Shown here in pieces: positions 10,883 to 23,839 of a stretch of 64,000 nt of DNA. The DNA comes from Leptobrachium leishanense (taxonomy: Eukaryota; Chordata; Amphibia; Anura; Megophryidae). Position 1 is the stretch's first letter. Each line of letters starts with the position of its first letter. The DNA lies in assembly GCA_009667805.1 (NCBI GenBank), contig CM019063.1:194102954-194166953 (forward strand), written 5' to 3'. Made by a program: the position numbers and the translations under genes. A model generated the notes under the pieces. It was given only the letters and a program-made list of their open reading frames with translations. It was not told the origin of the DNA and did no database searches.

Positions 10883-11390
10883 CTTAGTCTCTTCCTGCTC
10901 CCGGCAGCCAGAGGAGACGGTTGGAGCGGTCGTTCCCACTGCGGGATGGAAGGCGAGTATCTGATTAATTTGGGGGGAATTTTTTGCTGGTTCTACTGCT
11001 GACGCATTCTGCAGCAGGGGAATCCGTTAGCACCAGGTCCTGGCTGTGACTAACTGTAGGGTTAACTGCAGCCGGACGGTAATTAGTGTTCGTACATTGT
11101 AATCCTAACGCTAATTAACTCTCTGCGCTCCCCATGTTAAGCATAGGGAGCGCAAAGTACAGTAAGTTTGCGTTGAAAAGCGCAAGATCCAAATCCCTAA
11201 CGGGTTTTTTAAACGCGTTTGGATTGTAAAATGGTGCGCCCGCACTAGGGCCACCAGGGCTAACGTTAACGCTCACACAGGTGAGCGCTAACGTTACCGT
11301 GTAGAATGTAATAGTGCCCAATGTCTATGGAGTTAAGTTTACAGCAGCTCTGGTTAATTAGCACCAGTTTTGGAATACTGCCCAATATGT
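10883..11390. mobile_element. Nested MITE remnants of the GGGCCATATTACAT group
   Basis: Bases about 10,883-11,318 match the element at 15,256-15,914 in reverse orientation: gctccccatgttaagcatagggagcgcaaag, a taacgttagcgctcacctg-like terminus and a cagcagg/accaggtcc interior. Bases 11,319-11,390 are the right half of the shorter palindromic MITE. The two appear nested. No ORF of substance. Confidence 0.6.
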
Positions 11391-11566
11391 TTCAATGTTA
11401 CACATAGAATACTCCAGACATTTTAATCAAATAATTAGGCCTTGGTTGCTTCTCAGACAAGACATAGCCTGGAAATCTAACAAATAAAGGAGCACTCTGC
11501 ACATTTATTAGTGAAATATTAGTAAATTTAGTCAATCTTTACAGCTGTGTACGTGTGAATTCTTAC

Positions 11567-11676
11567 CTTGTGTCATAGGTGTTTGTCCCAACATCATATT
11601 TGTATGTTGGGGGGAATGTCAGCGGCCCTTCCATGAATCCACTCAGTATTGGCTCATAACACTTTGCTGTGTTTAG
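11567..11676 (-). CDS. inpp5j: inpp5j visible exon 6: catalytic-domain segment
   Basis: Thirty-six codons plus two bases, starting in phase 0 with LNTAKCYEPILSGF. It contains EGPLTFPPTYKYDVGT and ends YDT plus AG of the split Ser codon. F.PTYKYD.G...YDTS is a conserved 5-phosphatase motif near the substrate pocket. Acceptor cttaaag and donor ACAAG|gtaaga fit consensus. Confidence 0.93.
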
Positions 11677-12868
11677 CTTTAAGAATGGGGGAAAAAAGAA
11701 GAAGAAGGATAACCTATATGTAAAGTGTGTGAAATGCGCCGTGCATTTGTTAGGGTTTACAAGAAGGAAAGAAAAATAATAATGGTCTTAAATGCATGCA
11801 GCAGGACCTAAAAACAAACATTATGCAGCAGGACCTAAGAACAAACATTGTGAGTTCTGGCCCATACAAAAGAAAGAACAAAAGGCTGTAATTTTCTGTG
11901 CATAATTAAATGAGTAATAGAGCTTCAGGATATATTTATACCTTGCATAATTATGCTCCCTGTCTCCATGCTTACCATTCTAGACTGTTGATTTAACATA
12001 GTGAGGTATCTATGGTAACAACAAACCTCAATATATGTGATGATACTTATAATTATGATAGTCTTACTCCCATACAAACACACCAATACCAATACTACCC
12101 ATGTTTCACTGTCATACACCCCCCCTCCATATAACCAAAACATCAAATTATGCATGGGAGCCCGAGTCATTCAATGCTCACTGAAATCCTTAGCACAATT
12201 AATGGGATGAAAGCTATCAATCATGTGTTGCTTACATGAGCTTCAAATTAAATTACAGTGTAGACATAGACAACATTACAGTCAATGTATATAGGATAGG
12301 TATTGTGAAGAAAGCAATATATATAATAAAAATGGGAACAGTAGTGTCTGATCTTATTCAGTCAATAGGTTCAGACATTAATGCTATTGAAATTAAGTTA
12401 ACACAATCATCACAAAACAAAAATGGTTTTATTCATACAGTAAAACAACAAGCCTTAGTTCTGCTATATCAGATGCTACAGGCATCATCAACAACATGAC
12501 AGGCAGCATTAAGAGGTGTCTTGTCAAATGTTATTTGATGACCATCTCCTGAGACTAGGTCCTCACTTCAAGTGGATTTTTTTCTGGGCAGTGATATACT
12601 TCGAGAGAAAAGATCAATAAGAAGGAGGGAAAGGGATTCTGACAGGGTGGTATTTCAGTACTAGCCACCCTTTCTGGTTGATAGTCTGATTTGCATATGG
12701 TTTAGTCTTCTCTGCGATGGTTTATGAGACCTCAGCGGGACCTCACAGTAGAGCAGGCCATTTATGCTGCTGCCTATTCTCAGTGCGCTCATAATTCGTT
12801 TTTATTCATAGTGATTAAGACAGATTCACTCTCCATGGAGCATCTCAACAAGTAGATCAATACGGTCT
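11677..12868. other. Intron sequence, nothing recognised
   Basis: About 1.2 kb of AT-rich intron upstream of visible exon 6. It includes a local duplication (atgcagcaggacctaa repeated near 11,797 and 11,823). No gene or transposon terminus was identified. Confidence 0.45.
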
Positions 12869-13470
12869 AAGGCTGGCGACACATGAGCGGATTTTTTGCG
12901 TCCGCCTGTGCGTGCAGTTTGCTGTCAGACTTAGCTTTTTAATGGAGTCAATGAAGAACACTGCACAATGCACCTTTGCACTTGTTCAGCCTTCCAGTAG
13001 AAGTGGTAGAGGCCAAAACAGTGATTGAATTTAAGCAAGCATGGGATAGGCATAAGACTATCCTAAATAAAAGATAAATCCAGATAAAGTATCCATGTAA
13101 TTGGGCAGACTAGATGGGCCGAAAGGTTCTTATCTGCCGACATTTTCTATGTTTCTATGTTTCTGTGTTCACACACGGCATTCGCGTATTGCTACAGACG
13201 CGAAAATGGCATGGACGTGAAAAAGCTAGGCAGGAACTACGTGCGGCTTCTTATGGGTGTAAATATTTACCAGCGCAAGTGCGAAGGCCGGCACACTGAA
13301 GCATCTGCCGATGGCATTACTGATCATACGTTGAATACAATATCGACCGGCAAAATGTGCAGACGTGCGGACGTACTTTCACGCAGTACACACAACATCT
13401 CCTGTCAAAAAATGCATCCATAACGGACGCACCGAACGCAGTACCTGAACGTTCGTGTGGCGCCAGACTA
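12869..13470. mobile_element. MITE (AGGCTGGCGACACATGAGCG family) split by a CR1 tail
   Basis: The left end AGGCTGGCGACACATGAGCG and right end CGTTCGTGTGGCGCCAGACT are imperfect inverted repeats. The interior is CpG-rich (tttttgcgtccgc, acgcgaaaatggcatggacg). Related elements lie at 20,126 and 63,174. A CR1 3' fragment is inserted inside. Confidence 0.6.
12984..13162 (+). mobile_element. CR1 3'-end fragment with TTTCTATG tail
   Basis: It contains agtagaagtggtagaggcc ... cccatctagtctgccc (reverse) and ends in the octamer tail ttctatgtttctatgttt. It corresponds to the last ~160 bp of the CR1 copy at 16,055-22,290 and to 44,612-44,752. The short flank tgttca occurs on both sides, consistent with a short CR1 TSD. 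Confidence 0.8.
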
Positions 13471-13541
13471 AATAGTATCCCATCTAATGCAGCCGAAAGT
13501 AAAGGGCACCTTGTTACCCCTGCACAGAATAGATATAGATA

Positions 13542-15158
<1,617 letters not shown>

Positions 15159-15255
15159 TATATACATACACAATAGCACAATACCAGTAGGGTCACTCAG
15201 ACACCGTTAGGTGACCCCAACAATGACTCCCAGTTATCATTTCTAGGATCACATT

Positions 15256-15914
15256 TTGGGCCATATTACATTCCTATCGCTAACGTTAGCGCTCACCTGA
15301 GTGATCGTTAACGTTAGCCCTGGTGGCCCTAGCACGAGTAAACCATATTACAACCCAAACAGGTTAAAAAACCTGTTAGCGATTCGAAGCTTGCGCTTTT
15401 CAGCTCAAGGTTACTTTTCTTTGCGCTCCCCATGTTAAGCATAGGGAGCGCAAAGTGTTAATTAGCGTTAGTATTACAATATACTAATGCTAATTACTGT
15501 CCGGCTGCGGTTAACCCGACAGTTAACCACAGCCTGGACCTGGTGCTAACGGATCCAGCTGCTGCAGAATCCGTCAGCACCAGCAGAAACACCCCCAAAT
15601 GAATCAGATACTCACCTCCTATCCCAACGGCGAGGGCTGTGGCTCCAACCACCTCCTCTAACCACCAGGAGCAGGGAGAGACTGGGGGGAAAAGTCCCCC
15701 AGTCTTCCTCTGCTGTTCACTACACTGACCTGCCAGATCTCGCGAGGAACAGGATGTGCAAAGTACTGTAAGCTCACAGAAGCTAGTGCAAAAAATGATA
15801 CGCTAACGGGGATAGCATCAGGAATGTAATATGGGTGGCATGCATTAAACACACTTATCCTGGCCAAAGCTTACATATTGAGGCGCTAACGTTAGCGCCA
15901 ACGATGGAATAGAG
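15256..15914. mobile_element. MITE, GGGCCATATTACATTCC family (about 660 bp)
   Basis: It starts GGGCCATATTACATTCCTATCG with taacgttagcgctcacctg, and ends ...gcgctaacgttagcgccaacgatggaatagagcca. Interior tracts (gcgctccccatgttaagcatagggagcgc) are shared with 10,883-11,318 and 45,552-46,022. No transposase. Confidence 0.65.
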
Positions 15915-17317
15915 CCATAGTTTTTCATCTTGCTCTCCTCCAACCCCAAATCCAAAAGACTGCAATATCATCTGGTCAAGGTCCTCTACAACTCATGGCT
16001 CTACTTTCTTAAGAGGTTTTCTTCTTTTGATTGTTTCTAAATACATGGGGAAGTAAAACTTAGAAAAATGTCGGCAGATAAGAACCTTTTCGGACCATCT
16101 AGTCTGCCCAATTACATGGATACTTTACCTGGATTTATCTTTTGTTTAGGATAGCCTTATGCCTATCCCATGCTTGCTTAAATTCAATTACTGTTTTGGC
16201 CTCTACCACTTCTACTGGAAGGCTGTTCCATGTATCCACCACCCTCAGTAAAATAATGCTTCCTGATGTTACTTTTAAACCTTTGCCCCTCTAATCTAAG
16301 ACTATGTCCTCTTGTTTTGCTACTTTGTTTCCTTTTAAATATACTCCCTTCCTCTACCTTGTGGATTCCCTTTACGTATTTAAATGTTTCTATCAGATCT
16401 CCTCTGTCTCGTCTTTTTTCCAAGCTGTACATGTTAAGATTATTAAGCCTTTCCTGGTAACTTTTCTCCTTCAAGCCATACACCATTTTAGTAGCCCTTC
16501 TCTGAACTCTCTCTAAGATGTCTATATCCTTCTGGAGATACGGTCTCCTGTACTGCACACAGTACTCCAAGTGAGGTCTCACCAGTGCTCTGTACAGCGG
16601 CATGAGCACTTCCCTTTTCCTACTGCTAATACCTCTCCCTACACAACCAAGCATTCTGCCAGCATTTCCTGCTGCTCTATTACATTGACTACTTACCCTT
16701 AGATCCTCTGAAATAATAACCCCTAAATTCCTTTCCTCAGATGTTGAGGTTCGGACTGTATCAAATATTCTATATTCAGCCCTTGGGTTTTTACGTCCCA
16801 GGTGCATTATCTTGCACTTATCCACATTAAAACTCAATTGTTTTAGTTTACCTAAATCATTTGTCATTTGGCTGATCCCTCCAGGAACGTCATCCCTGTT
16901 GCAAATCTTTGTGTCATCAGCAAAAAGACATACTTTTCCATTAATACCTTCTGCAATATCACTAATAAAAATATTAAAGAGAATGGGTCCAAGTACTGAC
17001 CCCTGAGATACCCCACTGGTAACAAGACCTTGCGCCGAATAAACTCCATTTAGCACAACCCTCTGTTGCCTGTCACTCTGCCACTGCCTAATCCATTCAA
17101 CAATATTGGAATCCAAGCTCAAAGATTGCAATTTATTGATAAGCCTTCTATGCGGAACAGTATCGAATGCCTTACTGAAATCTAAATAAGCAAGGTCTAC
17201 TGCACCACCTGTGTCTATTATTTTTGTTACCCAATCAAAAAAATCAATAAGATTAGTTTGGCATGATCTCCCTGTGGTAAACCCATGTTGTTTCTGATCC
17301 TGTAATCTGTGTTTTTA

Positions 17318-19310
17318 TTTTTATTTTTTTATTATTTTTTTTTGTAATTTTTATTTCTGAACGAGGGTCACAAGTCGACCAACAAAAGTGGACTCGCAGG
17401 GCCACATCAAAAATCAACAACATATGAACGAGAAAGGGTTAGGTAACTGCACAGAAAGTCATGACAGTTCGCGTTCGAAAGTGTCCCCAGGCTATGCATA
17501 GTCCACAGTAGACTGGATATATACTGACTGCATAAATTCAATAATGCATGGGGGGGGAAGAGAGGGAAAACGGGAAACAGGGGGTGTGTTACAGTTCACT
17601 GTGGGGAGGAGAATGTCTCCGATGGGAGGATGGAAAGAAGAGCAGAAAAGAGAAAAAAAAAAATGGGTGGGGGGGGGGAAGTGGGTGGGAAGCGGCAAAA
17701 GCCAAAACCGTGACTCTCCTGGCACGCTCCCAAGGGAGGCCATGGAGGGGTAATGTCACGAGGCCCGGGAGTGTGAGGGCCAGGCACGACAAGTATCATC
17801 ATGATGGCGCGCCTCACACACAGCCGGAATATGCCAAAAAAAAAAAAAAAGGGGGGGGGGAGGAGGGGGGGGAGGTAGGGGAAAGAAGGAAGAGAACAGA
17901 TCCTCCCGCGGGGTAGACACCTTGGTTAAAATAGGATAGAAATGGAAAAAAGGATGAAAGGATGATACGCGAGGGGGGGGCTGCAGAGGCAGCAACAGCT
18001 ACACAACAAAAATCCCCATACTCGGGGTATCAGATGAGGTGCCCCTAGCAGTGTAGTCTTAGTCCAGGTCGCTGGGGGGTAATGGAGAGCCACCAGGTCG
18101 AATCGCAGCTTCCTGGCCCTTAGCAGTGGGGAGTAGTCCCAGGGACCGAAGATGAGTCCCAGCATCTTCCGCCGATGTAGCCACAAGGACCTGTCCGTCG
18201 GCAGGGGTAATAATGAGAGAGCCAGAGGTGCCCCATTTATATCCTATTGAGTGGGCACGGAGTAGGGCTGTAACCGGCCGAAACTGCCGTCGAGCCGCCA
18301 GAACTAAAAAAGGTAGGTCCCGATACACAGCAATGGGCGCCTCATCAAACAAGACTGTCGGCGTATTCCGTGCAGCGCGAAACAATGCTGAGGGGAAGGC
18401 TGCGTCCTTGAAGGTAATAAGGACGTCGCGCGGCGCTTTTGTGGGAGCCAAGGCCGACTTTCTCACCCGGAAAGCGGTGAAGGCAGAGTTCTGCAGGAGG
18501 TCTGAGGGACCCATAACCACTTCCAAAAAACGCGTAACGTAGGACTGAAGATCCGAATCCGACACGGTCTCGGGCACTCCTCGAAGCTTTGCATTCCTAC
18601 GTCTGTGTCTCGACTCCAGCATCACCACCGCAGATTGTAGGGTACAAATTTGCTGTTGCAAGGTTTGCATAGATGAGGTAGTTGCGGTCTGCGTTCTCTC
18701 CAGTGCCTGTGCGCGGGTCTGCAGGTCCCCTACCTGGGTTTGGGTCACCTCAACTGCCGCCTCAAGAGCTTGGAAGTCTGCCTGCCAGGACCTCCGTGCA
18801 TCTTCCAGCAGGGTTCTGATGTCTCCTTTTGTGGCGGGAAGCGCATCGTCCCTCGGGCCAAGCATCGCTGCAGGGGGATCAGCAGCCTCCTCCACTGTCT
18901 GCAGGTCTCCAACATCAGATGAACCCGTTCGTAACAGCCGCCGTCCCAATCCCCCTCCTAGCGAGAGACGGATATCAGGAGTGCAGGGACTCTCCACCAC
19001 TCCGGCGCCCTTACCCTTCTTCCCCATACTTATGGAGAGCGTCCTCGTGCAGAGCTAGGCGAGTGCCTCCACTGCAGGCTCCAAGATGGCTGCCGACGAC
19101 CGGGGATGTAGCCGTTAAAACGTATTCCTCCCGAATTGCGGGTCCGGAGGGGGACTAGACAAGCTCCGGGGTTGCAACACCTGATGGCCGACGTGCGGGC
19201 TTCAGCTGAATCAGTTGTCTCGTCTTTAAAGTGTTAAAATAGTCGCTTTTAGTGGTAGCTGAGACGGAGCTCTGGAAGCATGCGTGTGTCTCAGTCCATC
19301 GCCGGCCACC
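17318..19310 (-). mobile_element. ORF1-only L1/Tx1-like retroelement (HAL1-like), 1,993 bp
   Basis: It is flanked by the 13-bp direct repeat ATCTGTGTTTTTA (17,305-17,317 and 19,311-19,323), and the CR1 sequence resumes cleanly on both sides. On the minus strand it starts GGCCGGCGATGGACTG, has ~280 bp of 5' leader, one ORF1, ~700 bp of 3' UTR with G/C and T/C tracts, and an A-rich tail. No ORF2 lies between ORF1 and the tail. This matches the plan of mammalian HAL1 elements, which move using another L1's machinery; the comparison is by architecture only. Confidence 0.82.
18059..19027 (-). CDS. L1-type ORF1 protein (322 aa), open reading frame intact
   Basis: Nucleic-acid-binding ORF1 protein that would coat retroelement RNA. 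It starts MGKKGKGAGV at 19,027. Residues about 70-140 are heptad-rich (LEDARRSWQADFQALEAAV, VGDLQTRAQALERTQ), a predicted coiled coil for trimerisation. RRRNAKLRGVPE at about 145 opens an RRM-like domain, followed by a C-terminal domain (PRDVLITFKDAAF, VYRDLPFLVLAARRQF). This coiled coil-RRM-CTD order is that of L1/Tx1 ORF1p. The frame is uninterrupted while the surrounding CR1 is degraded, suggesting a younger insertion. No ORF2 follows. Confidence 0.85.
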   Translation of the reverse strand: MGKKGKGAGVVESPCTPDIRLSLGGGLGRRLLRTGSSDVGDLQTVEEAADPPAAMLGPRDDALPATKGDIRTLLEDARRSWQADFQALEAAVEVTQTQVGDLQTRAQALERTQTATTSSMQTLQQQICTLQSAVVMLESRHRRRNAKLRGVPETVSDSDLQSYVTRFLEVVMGPSDLLQNSAFTAFRVRKSALAPTKAPRDVLITFKDAAFPSALFRAARNTPTVLFDEAPIAVYRDLPFLVLAARRQFRPVTALLRAHSIGYKWGTSGSLIITPADGQVLVATSAEDAGTHLRSLGLLPTAKGQEAAIRPGGSPLPPSDLD

Positions 19311-20125
19311 ATCTGTGTTTTTAAATGTTCAACAATCCTTTCCTTTAACATGGTTTCCATTAATTTCCCCACTACTGACGTAAGACTAACTGGCCTATAG
19401 TTCTCCGATTCCTCCCTACTACCCTTCTTGTAAATGGGCACAACATTTGCCAATTTCCAGTCTTCTGGGACGACTCCCGTTAACAGATTTATTTAACCAA
19501 TCCTTGTTAACGGTTTTGCTATTACACCACTGAGCTCTTAATAATTTAGGGTGAATCCCATCAGGCCCCATTGACTTATTTCTCTTTACTTTAGACAGCT
19601 GCTGTAGAACCTCCTCCTCTGTAAACTCATATGTAAATGTCTCGTTAGTGTTTCCTCCTAACGGAGGTCCATTTCCTTCCTTTTCTTCTGCAAAGACTGA
19701 ACAAAAATATTCATTGAGGCAGTCAGCGAGACTTTTATCCTCTTCTACATACCTACCTTCCTTCCTTCCTTTGTTTTTATTCTAAATAATCCTTGTTTTA
19801 CTTTTCTTTTCTCGTTTATGTTTCTAAAAAATGTTTTGTCCCCCTTTTTTACTGACTGAGCCATTTTCTCTTCTGCGTGTGCTTTGGAAGCGGTTATAAA
19901 TTGCTTTGCCTCTTTCTGCCTAATCTTATAGGTTTGCCTATCTTCTTCACTCAGTTGGTTTATAATTATTGAATGCTATCTTTTTGTTCACTATTTTGGC
20001 CACTTCTGCAGAGTACCATAGTGGTTTCTTCCCTTTTTTGTTTTTGCTAACAAGCCGAATGCAATTGCATGTGGCCTTCAATAATGCCTCCTTTAAGTAA
20101 TCCCATTTCTCCTGGACTCCCTGAA

Positions 20126-20565
20126 GGCTAGGGTCAGACTGAGGCAGTGCGAACGCGCGTTCTGGCGCACATAATCACGGCCGCACTAGCAGCAGATGCC
20201 AGGCAATGAGGCCAATATACGAAGTACGGTCGCACAAAAGTCCGGCCGCCAACGCAAGTGGAAAATGAACGCATTTTTTCGAGAACGTTAAACCGCTGGT
20301 ACTGACGTACAGAGTGCGCTGCGGCCGCATAGCAGCGTGTGTGCGTGATTAGGAGATGTCAGACGCTGCTAGTGTGCGGCCAACATAACGTTCAAACAGC
20401 CGGATTTCCCTAGACTTCTTTTCACCCCATCGTCATGAAATACGTCCAGAATTGCGCATCGTCTGACCACTTAAGCGTATTCCGTGAAAAAATGCGTGCA
20501 CACGCATCGACGTACATTTTGACGGTGGCCGCAGAAAATGCGCTCATCTGTCCCTAGCCTTAAAC
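20126..20565. mobile_element. MITE inside CR1 (AGGCTAGGGTCAGAC family, 440 bp)
   Basis: Termini AGGCTAGGGTCAGACTGAGG and (inverted) AGGCTAGGGACAGATGAGCG. The interior is CpG-rich. It interrupts the CR1 ORF2 region; tandem ACTCC strings on both sides hint at a target duplication but the match is imperfect. Confidence 0.7.
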
Positions 20566-21463
20566 TCCTCCATTCTGATAATGACTCATTCAGACAAAAT
20601 CTCATTTTAGAAAAATCTGTTATTTTAAAGTCTAAAACTTTTGTTTGTTGTGTGGTGCGGCTCCATCCCTGTTCTTATATTAAACCACACTGACTGGTGA
20701 TCACTATATCACAAATTTTCGCCTACAACAACGTCCGATACCAAACCTCCATTTTTGAGTATTAAATCCAATATGGCCTCTTTACGGGTCAGCTCCTCAA
20801 CTACTTGTGTTAGAGATAATCCCAGTAGGGAGTTTAGAATATTTGTACTCCTGGTGCACCCAGCTATTTTGGTTTTCCAGTTCACATCAGGAAGATTAAA
20901 GTCCCCCATGTTAATAACTTCACCCTTCATTGCCATTTTGGCTATTTCCTCAAACAGCAGATTATCTAGCTCTTCTACTTGTCCAGGGGGGTCTATAGAT
21001 CACACCTACACGAGCTACTGTATGATTGCCAAATGTTAGCGTAACCCAAACTGACTATGTTCACCTCGCTCACTTTTATTTGGTTCGTTTTTATGTTGTT
21101 TTTCACATACAGGGCCACTCCTCCTCCTTTCCTACCTTCTCTGTCTTTTCTATATAAAGAGTACCCTGGTATTGTTATGTCCCAGTTATTTTTCTCACTG
21201 AACCATGTCTCAGTAACCGCCACTAAATCTACTTTTTCAGCTGCCATCATTGCCTCCAGTTCATTGATTTTATTGACTAAACTGCAAGCATTTATAGACA
21301 CGACTCTGAGTTTGTCATTTTTTACCCCGCATGTTGCTTGCACCCTCCGATTTAGTTTTGGGGGACAATCGGGCAGATTGTTTTTTACCCTTTTGTCCCC
21401 CCCTCCTAGTTTAAATATTCCTTTGTGAAACCGTTGAACTTCTCACTGAGAACATATGTTCCC

Positions 21464-22228
21464 CTATGAGTAAGATGCAAACCATCTTTTTTTATACAGT
21501 TCCTTTCTGCTCCAATTAGAGCTATCATGGGACACAAAGCCAAATCCTTGCTCCCGACACCATTCTCGAAGCCTCAAATTAAATTCCCTATTGCGCATCT
21601 GCCTATCCTGAATGTTATGCACAGGCAGAACTTCAGAGAATGACACAGTGGACGCAATCTGCTGTATTTCACCTCCAAGAACACAAAAATCTTCCTTAAT
21701 CTCAGAAACCTCATTGCTAGCCAAGTCATTTGTCCCTAGATGGACTAGAACGTCCTCTTCCCCTTGCTGCTTTGCTTGTTTGACAATATTGAGAATATGT
21801 CTCTTCTCTCTACGAGCAGTAGCCCCAGGAAGACATCTCATGAAACCACTACTCTCCAGCTCAACACCTCTTATGATAGAATCACCCAGCAACAATTGCC
21901 TTCTATCAAGTCCCACCTTTTCCTTTTTGTCCTTGGTTGTAGTCCTGCATACCTTAGGCATAGGGGATGGTGGTTCCTCAACTATGGTGTCTGAGCCTAC
22001 TTCCGTCTTACCACTACACTCTGAAAGTGCCTCAGAAGAATTAAGAAGAGCCACAGACTGTGGGACATGCCTTCTATCCACAACTCTAAGTCTACCAGAT
22101 CTTACAGTAGTCCATCTGCCGCTCCTAGGAGGCCTCTGTGGCAGTGGCTTTGTAACAGTCATAGCCTCAATTTGTCTAACAGATAATTTACAAATCTCAG
22201 ACTTCCAACAGGCAATTTCCTGCTGCAA
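21464..22228 (-). pseudogene. CR1 ORF1 with SGNH/GDSL esterase domain
   Basis: A 254-residue open segment. LLLGDSIIRGVE (catalytic Ser motif), LPGATARREKRHILNIV and VLVHLGTNDLAS (Gly/Asn block) mark the SGNH-hydrolase domain present in ORF1 of many CR1/L2 elements. The N-terminal part is basic and Pro/Ser-rich. The frame ends before the usual histidine block can be recognised, so integrity is uncertain. Confidence 0.85.
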
Positions 22229-22290
22229 TAAAGAACTGCCTACATATCAGGCACACTCCAAACCTCCAAAAGTTGGACATCATAACAATG

Positions 22291-22704
22291 TATTGACCAC
22301 AGCTTTACATGTGTATAAATTGTGATGGAAAACAGGGTCAGAGGTGTTTGTGGTTGCCCAAAGGTGCTGCAGTGCATTATCTGTTAACCAAAACATTCTA
22401 CCCGGGGCTAACAGAGTCATAAAGTAATATATGAAATTATTTGGGTTCCTGGGGTGGAGCACTTGGAATGTAGGGTAGGCCAGTGCTCCACACCACAATT
22501 TGCTTGTCGTCAGGGGTCAAAGTGAAGGGGAATGCATGGAATACAGTTCACCCACTATTTTTGCAGAGTGAACGGAGTTCCCATTTGTTCCATAAACTAT
22601 AAAATTTGTATTCAGGTATTTAATCATATATTTCCCTGTTATATTATAAATGACAATAAATAAATAACATATGTTTGCTAAAATTACATATATATATATA
22701 TATA
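22291..22704. other. Intron sequence ending in a TA microsatellite
   Basis: Nothing recognisable until the (TA)n run at about 22,687-22,706. Confidence 0.5.
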
Positions 22705-22850
22705 TATTTGATAGGCCGTATTAGTCCTGATGTCAAAATCACGAGTAGAGCAGTATGTAGTGATACTTTTTTTATTGGACTAACATTACATTTAAAAGAC
22801 AAGCTTTCGAGCGTATTCCTTTCTTCTTCAGGTCAGGAGCTATGCTGAGC
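22705..22850 (-). mobile_element. Penelope-like LTR fragment with degenerate hammerhead motif (tentative)
   Basis: The stretch reads tactttttttattggactaac then acaagctttcgagcg and ttcttcttcaggtcagg. Read on the minus strand (22,831-22,803) it gives CTGAAGA, a spacer, then CGAAAGCTTG, the order of hammerhead core boxes found in Penelope-like LTRs. Stem II is poorly paired. Family assignment is from memory of similar repeats. Confidence 0.4.
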
Positions 22851-23020
22851 AAAATCATAGAATGTTATTTTATGAGCCTAAGATCTCTCCTAGGTTTATT
22901 TGCCCTTGTTGACCATACTATCTTACTCTCACTATTTACAACATCTAGCCCCCCACCCTTGTGCCCCTTAATGTTCCAGTGATAAGAAGATCATGACAAC
23001 TTGAAAGAAAAAACCTAAGG

Positions 23021-23694
23021 GGTTATTTAGAGAGCCGATCTTGCCCCAAAATTGCACTGAACAGTGAAATTCCCAATACGGTGCAATTTCGTGGCCATTC
23101 GGCTATTTAGAGAGCAATTGCCAGCAAAATACGGTGCCTGTTCGAAGGCAGAGAAATCCCCATAGAGAAGCAATGGTTAATCTATTCAGAGAACACCGAA
23201 CAGCAGTGAAATGTCAGAGAAATGCCCTGCTGTTCAGTGGTTTCATTCGGCAGGTTTAATCAGGCGAATCCCATAGGCTTAAATGTTAAAAATATTCCCA
23301 TTTTCATACAATATCTAATTAACCATTTATTCTTTTAATCTGCAGTATAAAGTCTCTTTATGTATATTTTTTTAGGATTTTCTATGCATTTTTTGGGGAT
23401 TTTTTCACCCAAAAAAATTTTTCACATTTTTTTTAAATAGTGTTTTTCCTTTTTTTCTGTACCAAACCTTTTTATTATTATTCATAGGACCTTAGAGGTT
23501 AATTCCATACACGTTCATTCAGTAGATTTTTTGTAAACAGCTTTTCAAACCTGATACTTTCAATCTTTTTTTTCTTTTTAACCCGTCCAGCAGCTTGTAG
23601 GCTTTTTTCTGCGCCTGGTCGGTGACTTGTTGGCTGCATTTGGCGGCCATACGGCTTGTTTGCAGCAGTGGCCTATGCATTGGTGGCTATAACC
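23021..23694. mobile_element. Non-autonomous DNA transposon, GGGTTATTTAGAGAG family (674 bp)
   Basis: The left end GGGTTATTTAGAGAG and a diverged right end ctataaccc. The first ~300 bp match 2,742-3,050 (gagaaatccccatagagaagcaatg and aatcccataggctt). It ends 33 bp from the donor of visible exon 5. No coding sequence. Confidence 0.65.
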
Positions 23695-23727
23695 CGGATA
23701 CATTTTTTTAAATGAGAATGGGTTTAC

Positions 23728-23839
23728 CTGGTCCTTCTCCCACAATAAAGACAACTTGTTGCCTTGAATGGCAGATTTCACAAAATGTAATTCCAGATCT
23801 TCAATGCGAAAGTTCAGATCTCCAAACCAGAACACCAGG
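23728..23839 (-). CDS. inpp5j: inpp5j visible exon 5: catalytic GDLNFR segment
   Basis: One base completing the Asp of LDHD, then 37 codons. It begins LVFWFGDLNFRIEDLELHF and ends LLWEKDQ. FWFGDLNFR is the central active-site motif of the 5-phosphatases (Asp and Asn contact substrate and metal). Acceptor gccgtttcag, donor CAG|gtaaac. The intron upstream is the largest in the window (23,840-46,974). Confidence 0.95.

Larger units (their letters stand above)
16184..21343 (-). pseudogene. CR1 ORF2: AP endonuclease plus reverse transcriptase (disrupted)
   Basis: The endonuclease starts LRVVSINACSLVNKINELEAM, has VTETWF and GDFNLPDVNW. The RT has VVPIYKKGSREESENYRPVS (19,453 side), QHGFTTGRSC and LDFSKAFDTVPH (17,300-17,130), then SGVSQGSVLGPILFNIFISD and FADDTK, followed by the CR1-type C-terminus ERVQRRATKMVYGL and YSLEKRRDRGDLI. 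This order and the FADDTK box are typical of CR1. It is broken by two insertions, frame changes and stops. Role in life: target-primed reverse transcription of its own RNA. Confidence 0.92.
16055..22290 (-). mobile_element. CR1-clade LINE, nearly full length, with two nested insertions
   Basis: Read on the minus strand: ORF1 with an esterase domain (22,228-21,464), then ORF2 with endonuclease (21,343-20,709) and reverse transcriptase (19,453-16,184), then a short 3' UTR ending ctgccgacattttt. It is interrupted by a MITE (20,126-20,565) and an ORF1-only L1-like element (17,318-19,310). Without these it is about 3.8 kb, near the usual CR1 length. The 5' limit near 22,290 is approximate. Confidence 0.9.

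Noticed and set aside
17544..17995. G- and C-rich ORFs on both strands between 17.5 and 18.0 kb
   Set aside because: They fall in the 3' UTR of the ORF1-only retroelement and reflect homopolymer tracts.
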